Positions 1-8,973 of a stretch of DNA of 64,000 nucleotides are shown here, piece after piece (position 1 is the stretch's first letter; every line of letters starts with the position of its first letter). The stretch is from Janibacter limosus (GTDB taxonomy: Bacteria; Actinomycetota; Actinomycetes; Actinomycetales; Dermatophilaceae): NCBI RefSeq assembly GCF_004295485.1, contig NZ_CP036164.1, positions 868,001-932,000 on the forward strand, in the 5' to 3' direction. Made by a program: the position numbers and the translations under genes. Under the pieces are notes generated by a model, which worked only from the letters and a program-made list of their open reading frames with translations, did no database searches and was not told the origin of the DNA.

Positions 1-1
1 C

Positions 2-889
2 GTGGCCGCGGGTACGCGTGCCAAGGAGATGCTCGGGCGCACCCCGGGTGCGCTGCGGGCGGTGCGCCCCTTGCGGGCCGGGGTCATCAACGAGCCCGAC
101 GCCACCGAGCAGATGCTGCGGTGGTTCACCGACCGGGTCGGGATCTCGAGCGTCTTCCGTCCCCGGGTCGTCGTGTGCATCCCGAGCGACATCACGGGTG
201 TCGAGCGGCGCGCGGTCGAGGAGGCCGCCCTGCGGGTCGGTGCCCGCCGGGTCTACCTCGTCGAGGAGCCGATGGTCGCGGCCATCGGCGCCGGCCTGCC
301 CGTGACGGACACCGAGGCATCGATGGTCGTCGACATCGGCGGCGGCTCGACGGATGTCGCCGTCATCGCCCTCGGTGGCATCGTCGCCTCGCGCAGCACC
401 CGCACGGCCGGTGACGCCGTCGACGACGCGATCGCCGAGCACGTGCGGCGCAACCTCTCCCTGCTGCTGGGGGAGCGCAGCGCCGAGCACATCAAGGTCG
501 AGGTGGGGTCCGCGTTCCCGCTCGCCCGCGAGGTGACCACACGCGTGCGCGGTCGTGACCTCGTCACCGGCCTGCCCAAGACCGTCGACGTCGGCTCGGC
601 CGAGATCCGTCGGGCCATCTCGCGACCCGTCGGGGAGATCGTCGTCCTCGTGCGGGACGTCCTCGACCGCTGCCCGCCCGAGCTGGCCGGCGACGTCCTC
701 GAGCGGGGCATCACCCTCACCGGTGGCGGCGCGCTGCTGCGCGGCCTCGACGCGCGGCTGCGGCACGAGCTCGGGGTCCCGGTGCGCGTGGCCGAGGCAC
801 CCCTGCGCGCCGTGGTGCGCGGCGCCGGCCGCTGCGTCGACGACTTCGCCGCGCTGCAGCCGGTCCTGGTCGACGGGCACCGGTTCTGA
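2..889 (+). CDS. mreB: Rod shape-determining protein MreB (5' end missing)
   Basis: Actin-like ATPase that forms membrane-associated filaments and guides lateral wall synthesis. The open frame runs in from the left edge, so the usual N-terminal phosphate-1 segment (about 45-50 residues) lies outside the window; 295 residues are visible against about 340 in the family. Visible motifs are the AKEMLGRTPG segment, the phosphate-2 loop VVDIGGGSTDVAV and the adenosine-site TGGGALLRGL near the C-terminus. The stop codon shares one base with the mreC start (TGATG), so translation is coupled. The apparent GTG at base 2 is internal and is not the true start. Confidence 0.95.
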   Translation: MAAGTRAKEMLGRTPGALRAVRPLRAGVINEPDATEQMLRWFTDRVGISSVFRPRVVVCIPSDITGVERRAVEEAALRVGARRVYLVEEPMVAAIGAGLPVTDTEASMVVDIGGGSTDVAVIALGGIVASRSTRTAGDAVDDAIAEHVRRNLSLLLGERSAEHIKVEVGSAFPLAREVTTRVRGRDLVTGLPKTVDVGSAEIRRAISRPVGEIVVLVRDVLDRCPPELAGDVLERGITLTGGGALLRGLDARLRHELGVPVRVAEAPLRAVVRGAGRCVDDFAALQPVLVDGHRF

Positions 890-1665
890 TGCGTCGCCGG
901 ATCCTGCCGGTCCTGCTGGTCCTCACCCTGCTCGTCCTCCTCGCCGACCTCGCCGGCGCGCCCCTCGGTCCGGTCCGCGGGGTCGGCGACGCCGTCCTCG
1001 GCCCGGTGGAGCGGCTCGTCGCCCCCGGCGGTGGCGAGGGCGACCGCCTCGAGCGCGACAACATCGCCCTGACGCAGGAGGTGCGCCGGCTGCGCGACCG
1101 TCAGGGCGTCACCGACCAGCTCGGCGACCTCGACACCGGCGACCTGCCGAGCGTCACGGCCCGCGTCGTCGCACTCGATCGGGCCGGCGCCTCGGGGCCC
1201 GAGCGGATCACCCTGGACGTCGGCCGTCGTGACGGCGTGCACCGCGACAGTGCCGTCATCGCCCCCGGTGGGCTCGTCGGCCGGGTCGTCTCGGTGGGCG
1301 AGTGGAGCGCGGACGTCGAGGTCATCGGCTCGGGCGGCTCCGGCGTCGGTGTGCGCACGGGGGCGAAGGGAGTCATCGGCACCCTCTCGGGGTCGGACCC
1401 CACGACCGCGCACGCTGCGGACGAGCTCGTCATCACCCAGCTCACCCGGGACCGCGTGGCGGCCGGGGACGCTGTCACCACCCTCGGCAGCCCGGGCTCT
1501 CGCCCCTACCCTCCCGGCATCCGGGTCGGCACGATCAGCCGGGTCGCCAAGGCCCCCGGGGCACTCACCGACACGGCGGTCGTCGAGCCGGCTGTCGACC
1601 TGGCCACGGTCGACGTCGTCGCGGTCGTCACCGGTCCGGGTCGTACCGCGAAGCGCGCGACATGA
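889..1665 (+). CDS. mreC: Rod shape-determining protein MreC
   Basis: Bitopic elongasome scaffold linking MreB and MreD to PBP2. The 258-residue product has one N-terminal membrane segment (about residues 5-25, ILPVLLVLTLLVLLADLAG), a short coiled coil around residues 55-75 (DRLERDNIALTQEVRRLRD) and the periplasmic beta-domain typical of MreC. It starts one base inside mreB and its stop overlaps the mreD start (ATGA), as expected for a single mreBCD transcript. Length and context are normal for the family. Confidence 0.95.
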   Translation: MRRRILPVLLVLTLLVLLADLAGAPLGPVRGVGDAVLGPVERLVAPGGGEGDRLERDNIALTQEVRRLRDRQGVTDQLGDLDTGDLPSVTARVVALDRAGASGPERITLDVGRRDGVHRDSAVIAPGGLVGRVVSVGEWSADVEVIGSGGSGVGVRTGAKGVIGTLSGSDPTTAHAADELVITQLTRDRVAAGDAVTTLGSPGSRPYPPGIRVGTISRVAKAPGALTDTAVVEPAVDLATVDVVAVVTGPGRTAKRAT

Positions 1666-2150
1666 CCGGGCTGCGGTGGCCGGTGAGGGTGCTGCTCCTG
1701 GTCGTCGCACTCGTCGGAGTGCTCGCCCTGGGCGCCCGCGGGGTGCTCACCCCACCGGACCTCGTCCTGATCGTCGTCGTCGGCGTCGCCCTGTCCGCCG
1801 GGCCCGGTCCCGGCGCGATCACCGGCCTCCTCGGCGGCTGGCTCGTCGACCTCGCGCCACCGGTCGCCGTGCCCCTGGGGCTCTCCGCCCTGGGGTACGC
1901 CGCGGCCGGCTGGGTCGCCGGGCTGGCCCACCGTCGCTCCGGCCATCCGTGGTGGTGGTCGGTCCCCGTCGTCGCGGCCGCGGTCCTCGTCACCCGGGCC
2001 GCGCCGGTGCTCGTCGACCTCGCCAGCGCCCGCCCGGTCGCGTGGGGTGCCATCGCGTGGCAGGTCCTGGCCACCGCCACCATCGGCCTGGTCCTCGTCG
2101 CGGTCGTCGAGCGGCTCGAGGCGGGCCTCGTGCGGAGGCGGTGGGCATGA
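1662..2150 (+). CDS. mreD: Rod shape-determining protein MreD
   Basis: Small polytopic membrane protein of the cell elongation complex, 162 residues, beginning MTGLRWPVRV. It is almost entirely hydrophobic, with about five predicted membrane segments. The ATG overlaps the mreC stop and the final TGA overlaps the ATG of the PBP2 gene. Sequence conservation in this family is poor, so the call rests on membrane topology, size and its place between mreC and mrdA. Confidence 0.9.
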   Translation: MTGLRWPVRVLLLVVALVGVLALGARGVLTPPDLVLIVVVGVALSAGPGPGAITGLLGGWLVDLAPPVAVPLGLSALGYAAAGWVAGLAHRRSGHPWWWSVPVVAAAVLVTRAAPVLVDLASARPVAWGAIAWQVLATATIGLVLVAVVERLEAGLVRRRWA

Positions 2151-4138
2151 GGCGCCGCGCTCCACGGTTGCAGGCGCGCATGCTCGCGTCGCTCGCCGTG
2201 CTCACGCTCCTGGCCGGGGTCCTCATCGGGCGACTCGGCCAGCTCCAGCTGACCGACCACCCCGCGGGCGATGACCGCGTCGCCCTCCCGGGCAGCTCGC
2301 GCGTCGCCCTCCCGGCACTGCGCGGGCGCATCCTCGATCGTGACGGGCGGCCGCTCGTGGACAACGCCGTCCGCACCGATGTCACCATCGACCGCCAGTC
2401 CCTCGCCGACGCCCGCGACGGGGGTCGGGCCACGGTGCGCCGCCTCGCCACGGCGCTGGACCTCCCCTTCGACAGCCTGTGGGGGCGCACCACCTTGTGC
2501 GGTGCGCCCGGTGCGGCGGACCGGCCGGACTGCTGGCCCGGCTCCGCGCTCGTCCCGGTGCCGATCGCGGTTGGCGTCGAGCCGGCCGCTGCCGCCAGCC
2601 TCACCGAGCGTCCCGAGCTCTACCCCGGCGTGGCCGTGACCAGCCAGCCGGTGCGTGACTACCCACGGGCGAAGGGAGGCGGTGCCCCGCAGACCACCGG
2701 GTACCTCACCCGCCCCGACGCCGAGACCATCGAGGCCTCCGACGGCGCGATCACCGACGCCGACCTCGTCGGCGCCGGTGGACTGGAGCAGCAGTACGAC
2801 GAGCTGCTGCGGGGCACCCCCGGCTACAGCGAGGTGCGCGTCGACGCGCGTGGCGTCGCCGTCGAGGAGACGAGCCGCACCGAGCCGGTCGCCGGCTCCG
2901 ACCTCGTCACGACCCTCGACCTGCCGGTGCAGCGAGCGACCGAGGCGGCGCTCGCCGACGGCGTGCGGCAGGCACGCGACCAGGGACATCGCGCCGACAG
3001 CGCCGCAGCCGTCGTGCTCGACCTGCGCGACGGCGGGATCCTCGCCTCCGCGAGCGTGCCCACCTATGACCCGTCGGTCTGGTCCGCCGGAGTCACCCAG
3101 GAGAAGTACGAGCAGCTGACCACGGGGGACCGCAGCCCGCTCATCGACCGGGTGACCGGTGTTGCCCAGCCACCCGCCTCGACCTTCAAGGCGGTCTCGC
3201 TGCCCGGGGCCGTCGCCGCCGGCACCGACCTGCGCGACGACGTCAGCTGCTCCTCGTCCTACCGGATCGGGGACCGGACCTTCAACAACTTCGAGTCCCG
3301 CGCCTACGGCCGGATCAGCTGGCGGGAGGCGATCAAGGTCTCCTGCGACACCGTCTTCTACCGGGTCGCCCACCAGGTCTGGCGCGACCAGGGTGGGCTG
3401 TCGGCCGACGACTCCGGCGATCCGCTCATCGACACCGCCCGGGAGCTCGGGCTGGGTGCCGCGACCGGGGTCGACCTGCCAGCAGAGTCCTCCGGGCGCA
3501 TCCCCGACCGCGCGTGGAAGCGCGAGTGGTGGGACGCGACCAAGGACGCCTCCTGCCGCGAGGCTCGCCGGGGGCACCCCGAGATCGCCGACCGCACCCG
3601 CCGCGCGTACCTCACCGCACTGGCCAGGGAGAACTGCTCGAGCGGCTACCAGTTCCGCCCCGGCGACGAGGCCAACTTCTCGATCGGGCAGGGCGACGTC
3701 ACCGCGACGCTGCTGCAGATGGCCCGCGTCTTCGGCACCATCGCCCAGGACGGGAGCGCGCCCAGCCCGCACCTTGGTCGTGCGAGCATCGCGCCCGGCG
3801 GCGCCCGCACGCCCGTGGACCTCCCGACCGCCCAGCGGGTAGACCTGCCGGGCCGGTCGGGCAGCCTCCTGCGGGCGGCGCTGACGGACGTCGTGGCCGC
3901 GCCGGGCGGGACCGCCCACTCGGCCTTCGCCGGCTTCCCCCTTCGTCAGTGGCCGGTCGCGGGCAAGACCGGCACGGCGGAGGTCTACGGCAAGCAGGAC
4001 ACCGCGTGGTTCGTCTCCTATGCGCCGGCCACGAAGCCGCGCTATGTCGTGGCCGTCGTCGTCTCCCAGGGCGGAACCGGTGGTGCCACCGCCGCGCCCA
4101 TCGCCAGAGCGATCCACGAGGAGCTGCGGACGCAGTGA
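2147..4138 (+). CDS. mrdA: Penicillin-binding protein 2, peptidoglycan transpeptidase
   Basis: Class B PBP that cross-links lateral-wall peptidoglycan; 663 residues, membrane-anchored by one N-terminal helix (about residues 13-32). A PBP dimerisation domain is followed by the transpeptidase domain. The catalytic SxxK is STFK with the serine near residue 345, and the KTG box appears as AGKTGTAEV. The second motif reads SCD rather than the common SxN. It overlaps mreD by four bases. In many genomes rodA follows immediately; here the next frame is the unrelated lpdA behind a strong hairpin, so the glycosyltransferase partner must be elsewhere. Confidence 0.94.
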   Translation: MRRRAPRLQARMLASLAVLTLLAGVLIGRLGQLQLTDHPAGDDRVALPGSSRVALPALRGRILDRDGRPLVDNAVRTDVTIDRQSLADARDGGRATVRRLATALDLPFDSLWGRTTLCGAPGAADRPDCWPGSALVPVPIAVGVEPAAAASLTERPELYPGVAVTSQPVRDYPRAKGGGAPQTTGYLTRPDAETIEASDGAITDADLVGAGGLEQQYDELLRGTPGYSEVRVDARGVAVEETSRTEPVAGSDLVTTLDLPVQRATEAALADGVRQARDQGHRADSAAAVVLDLRDGGILASASVPTYDPSVWSAGVTQEKYEQLTTGDRSPLIDRVTGVAQPPASTFKAVSLPGAVAAGTDLRDDVSCSSSYRIGDRTFNNFESRAYGRISWREAIKVSCDTVFYRVAHQVWRDQGGLSADDSGDPLIDTARELGLGAATGVDLPAESSGRIPDRAWKREWWDATKDASCREARRGHPEIADRTRRAYLTALARENCSSGYQFRPGDEANFSIGQGDVTATLLQMARVFGTIAQDGSAPSPHLGRASIAPGGARTPVDLPTAQRVDLPGRSGSLLRAALTDVVAAPGGTAHSAFAGFPLRQWPVAGKTGTAEVYGKQDTAWFVSYAPATKPRYVVAVVVSQGGTGGATAAPIARAIHEELRTQ

Positions 4139-4231
4139 GGTCACCCCGGTCGTTCACCCGCTCGACCGCGGGTCGAGCAAGGAGCTCTTCGGCGCCGGGC
4201 GGCGCTGACCGGCGGTCCACTCCCTTCGCTC

Positions 4232-4278
4232 CACGTCGAAACCCGCACGGCCCCCTGGGCGGTGCGGGTTTCGACGTG
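4232..4278 (+). terminator. Strong hairpin terminator after mrdA
   Basis: Perfect 17-bp inverted repeat (arms 4232-4248 and 4262-4278, 13-base loop) with no downstream T-run, as usual in GC-rich actinobacteria. It separates the mre operon from lpdA. Confidence 0.8.
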
Positions 4279-4317
4279 TGACCCGGACTACCTGTTCGAA
4301 GGTCGCCCCGGTGTGGC

Positions 4318-4323
4318 TAGGCT
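4318..4323 (+). promoter_or_regulatory. Leaderless -10 box of lpdA
   Basis: TAGGCT, 7 nt before the ATG. The usual initiation point about 7 nt after a -10 would put the transcript start at the start codon, and no Shine-Dalgarno sequence is present. Confidence 0.6.
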
Positions 4324-4330
4324 GTCGCAC

Positions 4331-5728
4331 ATGGCTGATTTCGACGTCGTTGTGCTCGGTGCTGGACCCGGTGGCTATGTGGCGGCGATTCGTGCCGCCC
4401 AGCTCGGCAAGAGCGTTGCCGTGGTGGAGAAGAAGTACTGGGGCGGTGTCTGCCTCAACGTCGGGTGCATCCCCAGCAAGGCCCTCATCAAGAGCGCCGA
4501 GCTGTCGCACACGCTGACCCATGACAAGAAGAAGTTCGGCATCGAGGGCGACGCCACGATGTCCTACGGCCCGACGCACGCACGCTCTCGCCAGGTGAGC
4601 GACGGCATCGTCAAGGGCGTCCACTTCCTGATGAAGAAGAACAAGATCACCGAGATCGACGGCTGGGGCACGATCACCTCCGCCACCACGGTCGACGTGG
4701 CGCTCAACGACGGCGACAAGAAGCAGATCAGCTTCGACAAGCTGATCATCGCCACCGGTGCCACCACCCGCATGCTGCCGGGTGTCGAGGTGAGCGACAA
4801 CGTCGTCACCTACGAGGAGCAGATCCTCGACGCCGACCTGCCCGGCTCGATGATCATCGCCGGCTCCGGTGCCATCGGTGTCGAGTTCGCCTACGTCATG
4901 AAGAACTTCGGCGTCGACGTCACGATCGTCGAGTTCCTCGACCGCATGGTCCCCACCGAGGACCCGGCCATCTCCAAGGAGCTCGCCAAGCACTACAAGA
5001 AGCTCGGCGTCAAGGTGATGCTCTCCACCAAGGTCGACTCCGTGGAGGACACCGGCTCGGGCGTCAAGGTCACCGTCACCCCGGCGAAGGGGGGCGACGC
5101 CCAAGTCCTCGAGGCGGACAAGCTGCTCTCCGCGATCGGTTTCGCACCGCGGGTCGAGGGCTTCGGCCTGGAGTCGATCGGGGTCGAGCTCACCGAGCGC
5201 GGCGCGGTCGCGATCGACGAGTACTGCCGCACCAATGTCGAAAATGTCTACGCGATCGGTGACTGCACCGCGAAGCTCATGCTCGCGCACGTCGCCGAGG
5301 CGCAGGGTGTCGTCGCCGCGGAGCACATGTCCGGTGCTGACACGATGCCGGTCGAGTACGACTTCATCCCGCGTGCGACCTACTGCCACCCGCAGATCGG
5401 CTCCTTCGGCTACAGCGAGGACCAGGCGAAGGAGAAGGGCTACGACGTCAAGACGGCGACCTTCCCCTTCACCGCCAATGGCAAGGCGATGGGTCTGGGC
5501 GACCCGGTCGGCTTCGTCAAGGTCGTCGCCGACGCCGAGCACAACGAGATCCTCGGCGCGCACATGATCGGTCCCGATGTCACCGAGCTGCTGCCCGTCC
5601 TCACCCTCGCGCAGAAGTGGGACCTCACCGCGGACGAGGTCGCGCGCAATGTCTTCGCGCACCCGACGCTGTCCGAGGCGGTCAAGGAGGCCGTCGAGGG
5701 CATCGCGGGGCACATGATCAACCTCTGA
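4331..5728 (+). CDS. lpdA: Dihydrolipoyl dehydrogenase (E3)
   Basis: FAD flavoprotein that reoxidises dihydrolipoamide in the 2-oxoacid dehydrogenase complexes, passing electrons to NAD+. It has 465 residues, normal for E3. The N-terminal FAD dinucleotide fold [10 protein letters not shown] spans residues 10-19, the redox-active disulfide is Cys41/Cys46 in GVCLNVGC, a second NAD fold lies around [10 protein letters not shown], and the C-terminal dimerisation domain holds the catalytic HPTLSE motif. The ATG was chosen because [10 protein letters not shown] matches the family start and sits just after a leaderless -10 box. It stands alone, without E1 or E2 genes. Confidence 0.96.
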   Translation: MADFDVVVLGAGPGGYVAAIRAAQLGKSVAVVEKKYWGGVCLNVGCIPSKALIKSAELSHTLTHDKKKFGIEGDATMSYGPTHARSRQVSDGIVKGVHFLMKKNKITEIDGWGTITSATTVDVALNDGDKKQISFDKLIIATGATTRMLPGVEVSDNVVTYEEQILDADLPGSMIIAGSGAIGVEFAYVMKNFGVDVTIVEFLDRMVPTEDPAISKELAKHYKKLGVKVMLSTKVDSVEDTGSGVKVTVTPAKGGDAQVLEADKLLSAIGFAPRVEGFGLESIGVELTERGAVAIDEYCRTNVENVYAIGDCTAKLMLAHVAEAQGVVAAEHMSGADTMPVEYDFIPRATYCHPQIGSFGYSEDQAKEKGYDVKTATFPFTANGKAMGLGDPVGFVKVVADAEHNEILGAHMIGPDVTELLPVLTLAQKWDLTADEVARNVFAHPTLSEAVKEAVEGIAGHMINL

Positions 5729-5927
5729 CGCACTCCCTTCGCCCGCCCCCGGGCCCTGAGGAGGCGCGCCAGCGCCGTCTCGTAGGGTCGCCGCTGATTA
5801 GGGGAGTGCCCGAGGACGCTGGTAGCCTGCTCGGGTTGCCGTTAGATCGGCCGCGGATCCACAGAGCCCCGGTGAACCAGCCCGGGCGCGCCGCGCAACA
5901 ACCCAAGAAATGGAGCAGTGCCACCGC

Positions 5928-6197
5928 ATGCCGCTGACCGCTGAAGTCAAGAAGCAGATCATGTCCGACTACGGGACCGTCGAGGGTGACACCGGTTCCC
6001 CCGAGGTGCAGATCGCGATGCTCACGCAGCGCATCCTGGACCTCACCGAGCACTCCCGCGAGCACAAGCACGACCACCACAGCCGTCGTGGTCTGCTGCT
6101 CCTCGTGGGTAAGCGTCGCCGCCTCCTGCGCTACCTGGAGAGCACCGACGTCGAGCGCTACCGTGCGCTGATCAAGCGCCTCGGCCTTCGCCGATAA
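5928..6197 (+). CDS. rpsO: 30S ribosomal protein S15
   Basis: Primary 16S rRNA-binding protein of the small subunit platform. It has 89 residues, exactly the family length, when started at [10 protein letters not shown]; a GGAG lies 12 nt upstream. The conserved core [12 protein letters not shown] and the basic C-terminus are present. It precedes pnp, the normal actinobacterial arrangement, with a hairpin in the gap. Confidence 0.97.
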   Translation: MPLTAEVKKQIMSDYGTVEGDTGSPEVQIAMLTQRILDLTEHSREHKHDHHSRRGLLLLVGKRRRLLRYLESTDVERYRALIKRLGLRR

Positions 6198-6203
6198 GTA
6201 CGT

Positions 6204-6244
6204 CGCGAAAAGCGGTTCCCGACTCTGGGGGCCGCTTCTTCGCG
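6204..6244 (+). terminator. Hairpin between rpsO and pnp
   Basis: Arms CGCGAAAAGCGG (6204-6215) and CCGCTTCTTCGCG (6232-6244) pair with one bulged base. Its position suggests a partial terminator or an RNase III processing site, as described for rpsO-pnp in other bacteria; the role here is inferred. Confidence 0.6.
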
Positions 6245-6364
6245 TATCCGGGGGTCAGTTGGACCGCCGGCAAACAGTAGGACAACTGAAGATGGTCATC
6301 ACCGAAGACAACACCGGGGCACAACGACGATGCGCCCGGCACGTAGAGAGAAAAGGAGGACCCG

Positions 6365-8797
6365 ATGGAGGGTCCTGAGATCACATTCGCCGAGGCCACG
6401 ATCGACAACGGTCAGTTCGGCACCCGCACCATCCGGTTCGAGACCGGCCGTCTGGCCCAGCAGGCGGGTGGCGCCATCGCCGCCTACCTCGACGGCGAGA
6501 CCATGCTCCTGTCGACCACCACGGCCGGCAAGACCCCCAAGGACCACTTCGACTTCTTCCCCCTGACGGTGGACGTCGAGGAGCGGATGTACGCCGCCGG
6601 TCGCATCCCCGGAAGCTTCTTCCGCCGTGAAGGCCGTCCCGGTACGGACGCCATCCTCACCTGCCGCCTCATCGACCGCCCGCTGCGCCCGACCTTCAAG
6701 AAGGGTCTGCGCAACGAGGTCCAGGTCGTCATCTCCGTCCTGTCGGTCCACCCGGACCACCAGTACGACGTCCTCGCGATCAACGCCGCCTCGCTGTCGA
6801 CGCAGATCTCCGGTCTGCCCTTCTCGGGTCCGATCGGCGCCGTGCGCGTCTCGCTCATCGACGGCCAGTGGGTCGCCTTCCCCAACTTCAGCGACATCGA
6901 GCGCTCGACCTTCGACATGGTCGTCGCCGGCCGGGTCGTCGATGGGGACGACGTCGCGATCATGATGGTCGAGGCGGAGTCCACCGAGTCCACCTGGGAC
7001 CTCGTGAAGAACCAGGGCAAGACCGCCCCGACCGAAGAGGTCGTCGCCGAGGGCCTGGACGCCTCCAAGAAGTTCATCAAGCAGCTGTGCGACACGCAGG
7101 CCGAGCTGGCCGCCAAGGCCGCCAAGCCGGTCGAGGACTTCCCGATCTTCCTCGACTACCAGGACGACGCCTACGCCGCCGTCGAGGCTGCCACCTCCGC
7201 CGACCTGTCGACCGCGCTCACCATCGCGGGCAAGCAGGAGCGCGAGGGCCGTCTGGACGAGATCAAGGACGCCATGAAGGCCTCCCTCGCCGGCACCGAG
7301 GACGCTCCCGGTGAGTTCTTCGGCCGCGAGAAGGAGCTCTCCGCTGCCTTCCGCTCCGCGCAGAAGGCGCAGGTCCGCCAGCGCATCCTGCGCGACAAGG
7401 TCCGCATCGACGGCCGTGGCCTCGCCGACATCCGCGCCCTCGGCGCCGAGGTCGAGGTCCTGCCGCGCGTGCACGGCTCGGCGCTCTTCGAGCGCGGCGA
7501 GACCCAGATCATGGGTGTCACCACGCTCAACATGCTCAAGATGGAGCAGCAGATCGACTCGCTGAGCCCCGTCACCAAGAAGCGCTACATGCACAACTAC
7601 AACTTCCCGCCCTACTCGACCGGTGAGACCGGCCGTGTCGGTAGCCCGAAGCGCCGCGAGATCGGTCACGGAGCGCTTGCCGAGCGCGCGCTCCTGCCGG
7701 TGCTGCCCTCCCGCGAGGAGTTCCCGTACGCGATCCGTCAGGTCTCCGAGGCCCTCGGGTCCAACGGCTCGACCTCGATGGGCTCCGTCTGCGCGTCCAC
7801 GATGTCGCTGCTCAACGCCGGCGTGCCGCTGCGTGCCGCTGTTGCCGGCATCGCCATGGGTCTGGTCTCCGACCAGGTCGACGGTGAGACCCGCTACGCC
7901 GCGATGACCGACATCCTCGGCGCCGAGGACGCGTTCGGCGACATGGACTTCAAGGTCGCCGGTACCCGCGAGTTCGTCACCGCCATCCAGCTCGACACCA
8001 AGCTCGACGGCATCCCCGCCTCGGTGCTCGGTGGCGCGCTGACCCAGGCCCGCGACGCTCGTCTGCACATCCTCGACGTCATGAACGAGGCCATCGATGC
8101 TCCCGACGAGATGGCCCCCACGGCGCCGCGGATCATCACGGTCAACGTCCCCGTCGACAAGATCGGTGAGGTCATCGGCCCGAAGGGCAAGATGATCAAG
8201 CAGATCCAGGAGGACACCGGCGCCGACATCAGCATCGAGGACGACGGCACCGTCTTCATCGGTGCGGTCGACGGCCCCTCCGCGGAGGCTGCGCGCAACG
8301 CGGTCAACGCGATCGCCAACCCGCAGATGCCCGAGATCGGCGAGCGCTTCCTCGGTACCGTCGTCAAGACGACCACCTTCGGTGCGTTCGTCTCCCTGAC
8401 CCCCGGCAAGGACGGCCTGCTGCACATCTCCGAGGTGCGCAAGCTCGTCGGTGGCAAGCGGATCGACGCCGTCGAGGACATCCTCGGCGTGGGCCAGACC
8501 GTCCAGGTCGAGCTCAAGGAGATCGACCCGCGCGGCAAGCTGAGCCTCGCCGCCGTCCTCAGCCCCGAGCAGGAGGCCGAGCTGGCCTCCAGCCCGAAGG
8601 GTGATGACGAGGGTGGCCGTGGCGGTCGCCGTGACGGCGGTCGTGAGGGTGGCCGCGACGGTGGTCGTGAAAGCGGTCGTGAGGGTGGTGGCCGCGAGGG
8701 CGGGCGTCGCCGTCGCCGCCGCGACGACTCCTCGTCCAGCGACTCCTCGTCCAACGAGAACGGCTCCTCCGAGTCCAGCGACTCCCAGGACGACTGA
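6365..8797 (+). CDS. pnp: Polyribonucleotide nucleotidyltransferase (PNPase)
   Basis: Phosphorolytic 3'-to-5' exoribonuclease, which may also act as a 3'-end polymerase in actinobacteria. It has 810 residues: two RNase PH-like domains joined by a helical linker, a KH domain ([13 protein letters not shown] with the GxxG loop) and an S1 domain ([13 protein letters not shown]). A very strong AAAGGAGG site lies 5 nt before the ATG. The last 70 or so residues form a low-complexity tail: Gly-Arg repeats ([10 protein letters not shown] type), an Arg cluster, then a Ser/Asp/Glu-rich acidic end. RG-rich tails favour RNA binding; the acidic end is less usual. Confidence 0.97.
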   Translation: MEGPEITFAEATIDNGQFGTRTIRFETGRLAQQAGGAIAAYLDGETMLLSTTTAGKTPKDHFDFFPLTVDVEERMYAAGRIPGSFFRREGRPGTDAILTCRLIDRPLRPTFKKGLRNEVQVVISVLSVHPDHQYDVLAINAASLSTQISGLPFSGPIGAVRVSLIDGQWVAFPNFSDIERSTFDMVVAGRVVDGDDVAIMMVEAESTESTWDLVKNQGKTAPTEEVVAEGLDASKKFIKQLCDTQAELAAKAAKPVEDFPIFLDYQDDAYAAVEAATSADLSTALTIAGKQEREGRLDEIKDAMKASLAGTEDAPGEFFGREKELSAAFRSAQKAQVRQRILRDKVRIDGRGLADIRALGAEVEVLPRVHGSALFERGETQIMGVTTLNMLKMEQQIDSLSPVTKKRYMHNYNFPPYSTGETGRVGSPKRREIGHGALAERALLPVLPSREEFPYAIRQVSEALGSNGSTSMGSVCASTMSLLNAGVPLRAAVAGIAMGLVSDQVDGETRYAAMTDILGAEDAFGDMDFKVAGTREFVTAIQLDTKLDGIPASVLGGALTQARDARLHILDVMNEAIDAPDEMAPTAPRIITVNVPVDKIGEVIGPKGKMIKQIQEDTGADISIEDDGTVFIGAVDGPSAEAARNAVNAIANPQMPEIGERFLGTVVKTTTFGAFVSLTPGKDGLLHISEVRKLVGGKRIDAVEDILGVGQTVQVELKEIDPRGKLSLAAVLSPEQEAELASSPKGDDEGGRGGRRDGGREGGRDGGRESGREGGGREGGRRRRRRDDSSSSDSSSNENGSSESSDSQDD

Positions 8798-8816
8798 CCC
8801 CTCTGGGTCCTTCGAC

Positions 8817-8850
8817 GGGGCCGGCTCTCCTTCACGGGAGGGCCGGCCCC
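8817..8850 (+). terminator. Terminator after pnp
   Basis: GC-rich inverted repeat with a GGGGCCGGC arm at 8817 and its complement ending at 8850, loop TTCAC, followed by TTCGT. Confidence 0.7.
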
Positions 8851-8912
8851 TTCGTCATCCCCCTGTGGATACTCGGCGGGCGAGGTCGCCGGATCCGGCT
8901 TACGGTGGTCCG

Positions 8913-8930
8913 GCACCGTTGGGACGGTGC
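8913..8930 (+). promoter_or_regulatory. Small hairpin in the leader of the 542-aa membrane protein
   Basis: Perfect 7-bp stem (GCACCGT/ACGGTGC, loop TGGG) just after a TACGGT -10-like hexamer (8901-8906) and before a short run of CACACACGC repeats. It may be a leader structure or an operator. Confidence 0.35.
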
Positions 8931-8973
8931 GGTGCACACGCCACACACGCCACACACGCAGGGGGACATCTTC

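Noticed and set aside
1229..2146. Extension of the mrdA frame upstream over mreC and mreD
   Set aside because: The upstream part is Arg/Ser/Pro-rich out-of-frame sequence; the true start is the ATG overlapping mreD.
6299..8425. 708-codon frame antisense to pnp
   Set aside because: Shadow of pnp; no motif or ribosome site and repetitive Leu/Gly/Asp composition.
8935..8960. CACACACGC short tandem repeats
   Set aside because: Only about three units in a leader, too few to call a meaningful repeat or CRISPR.
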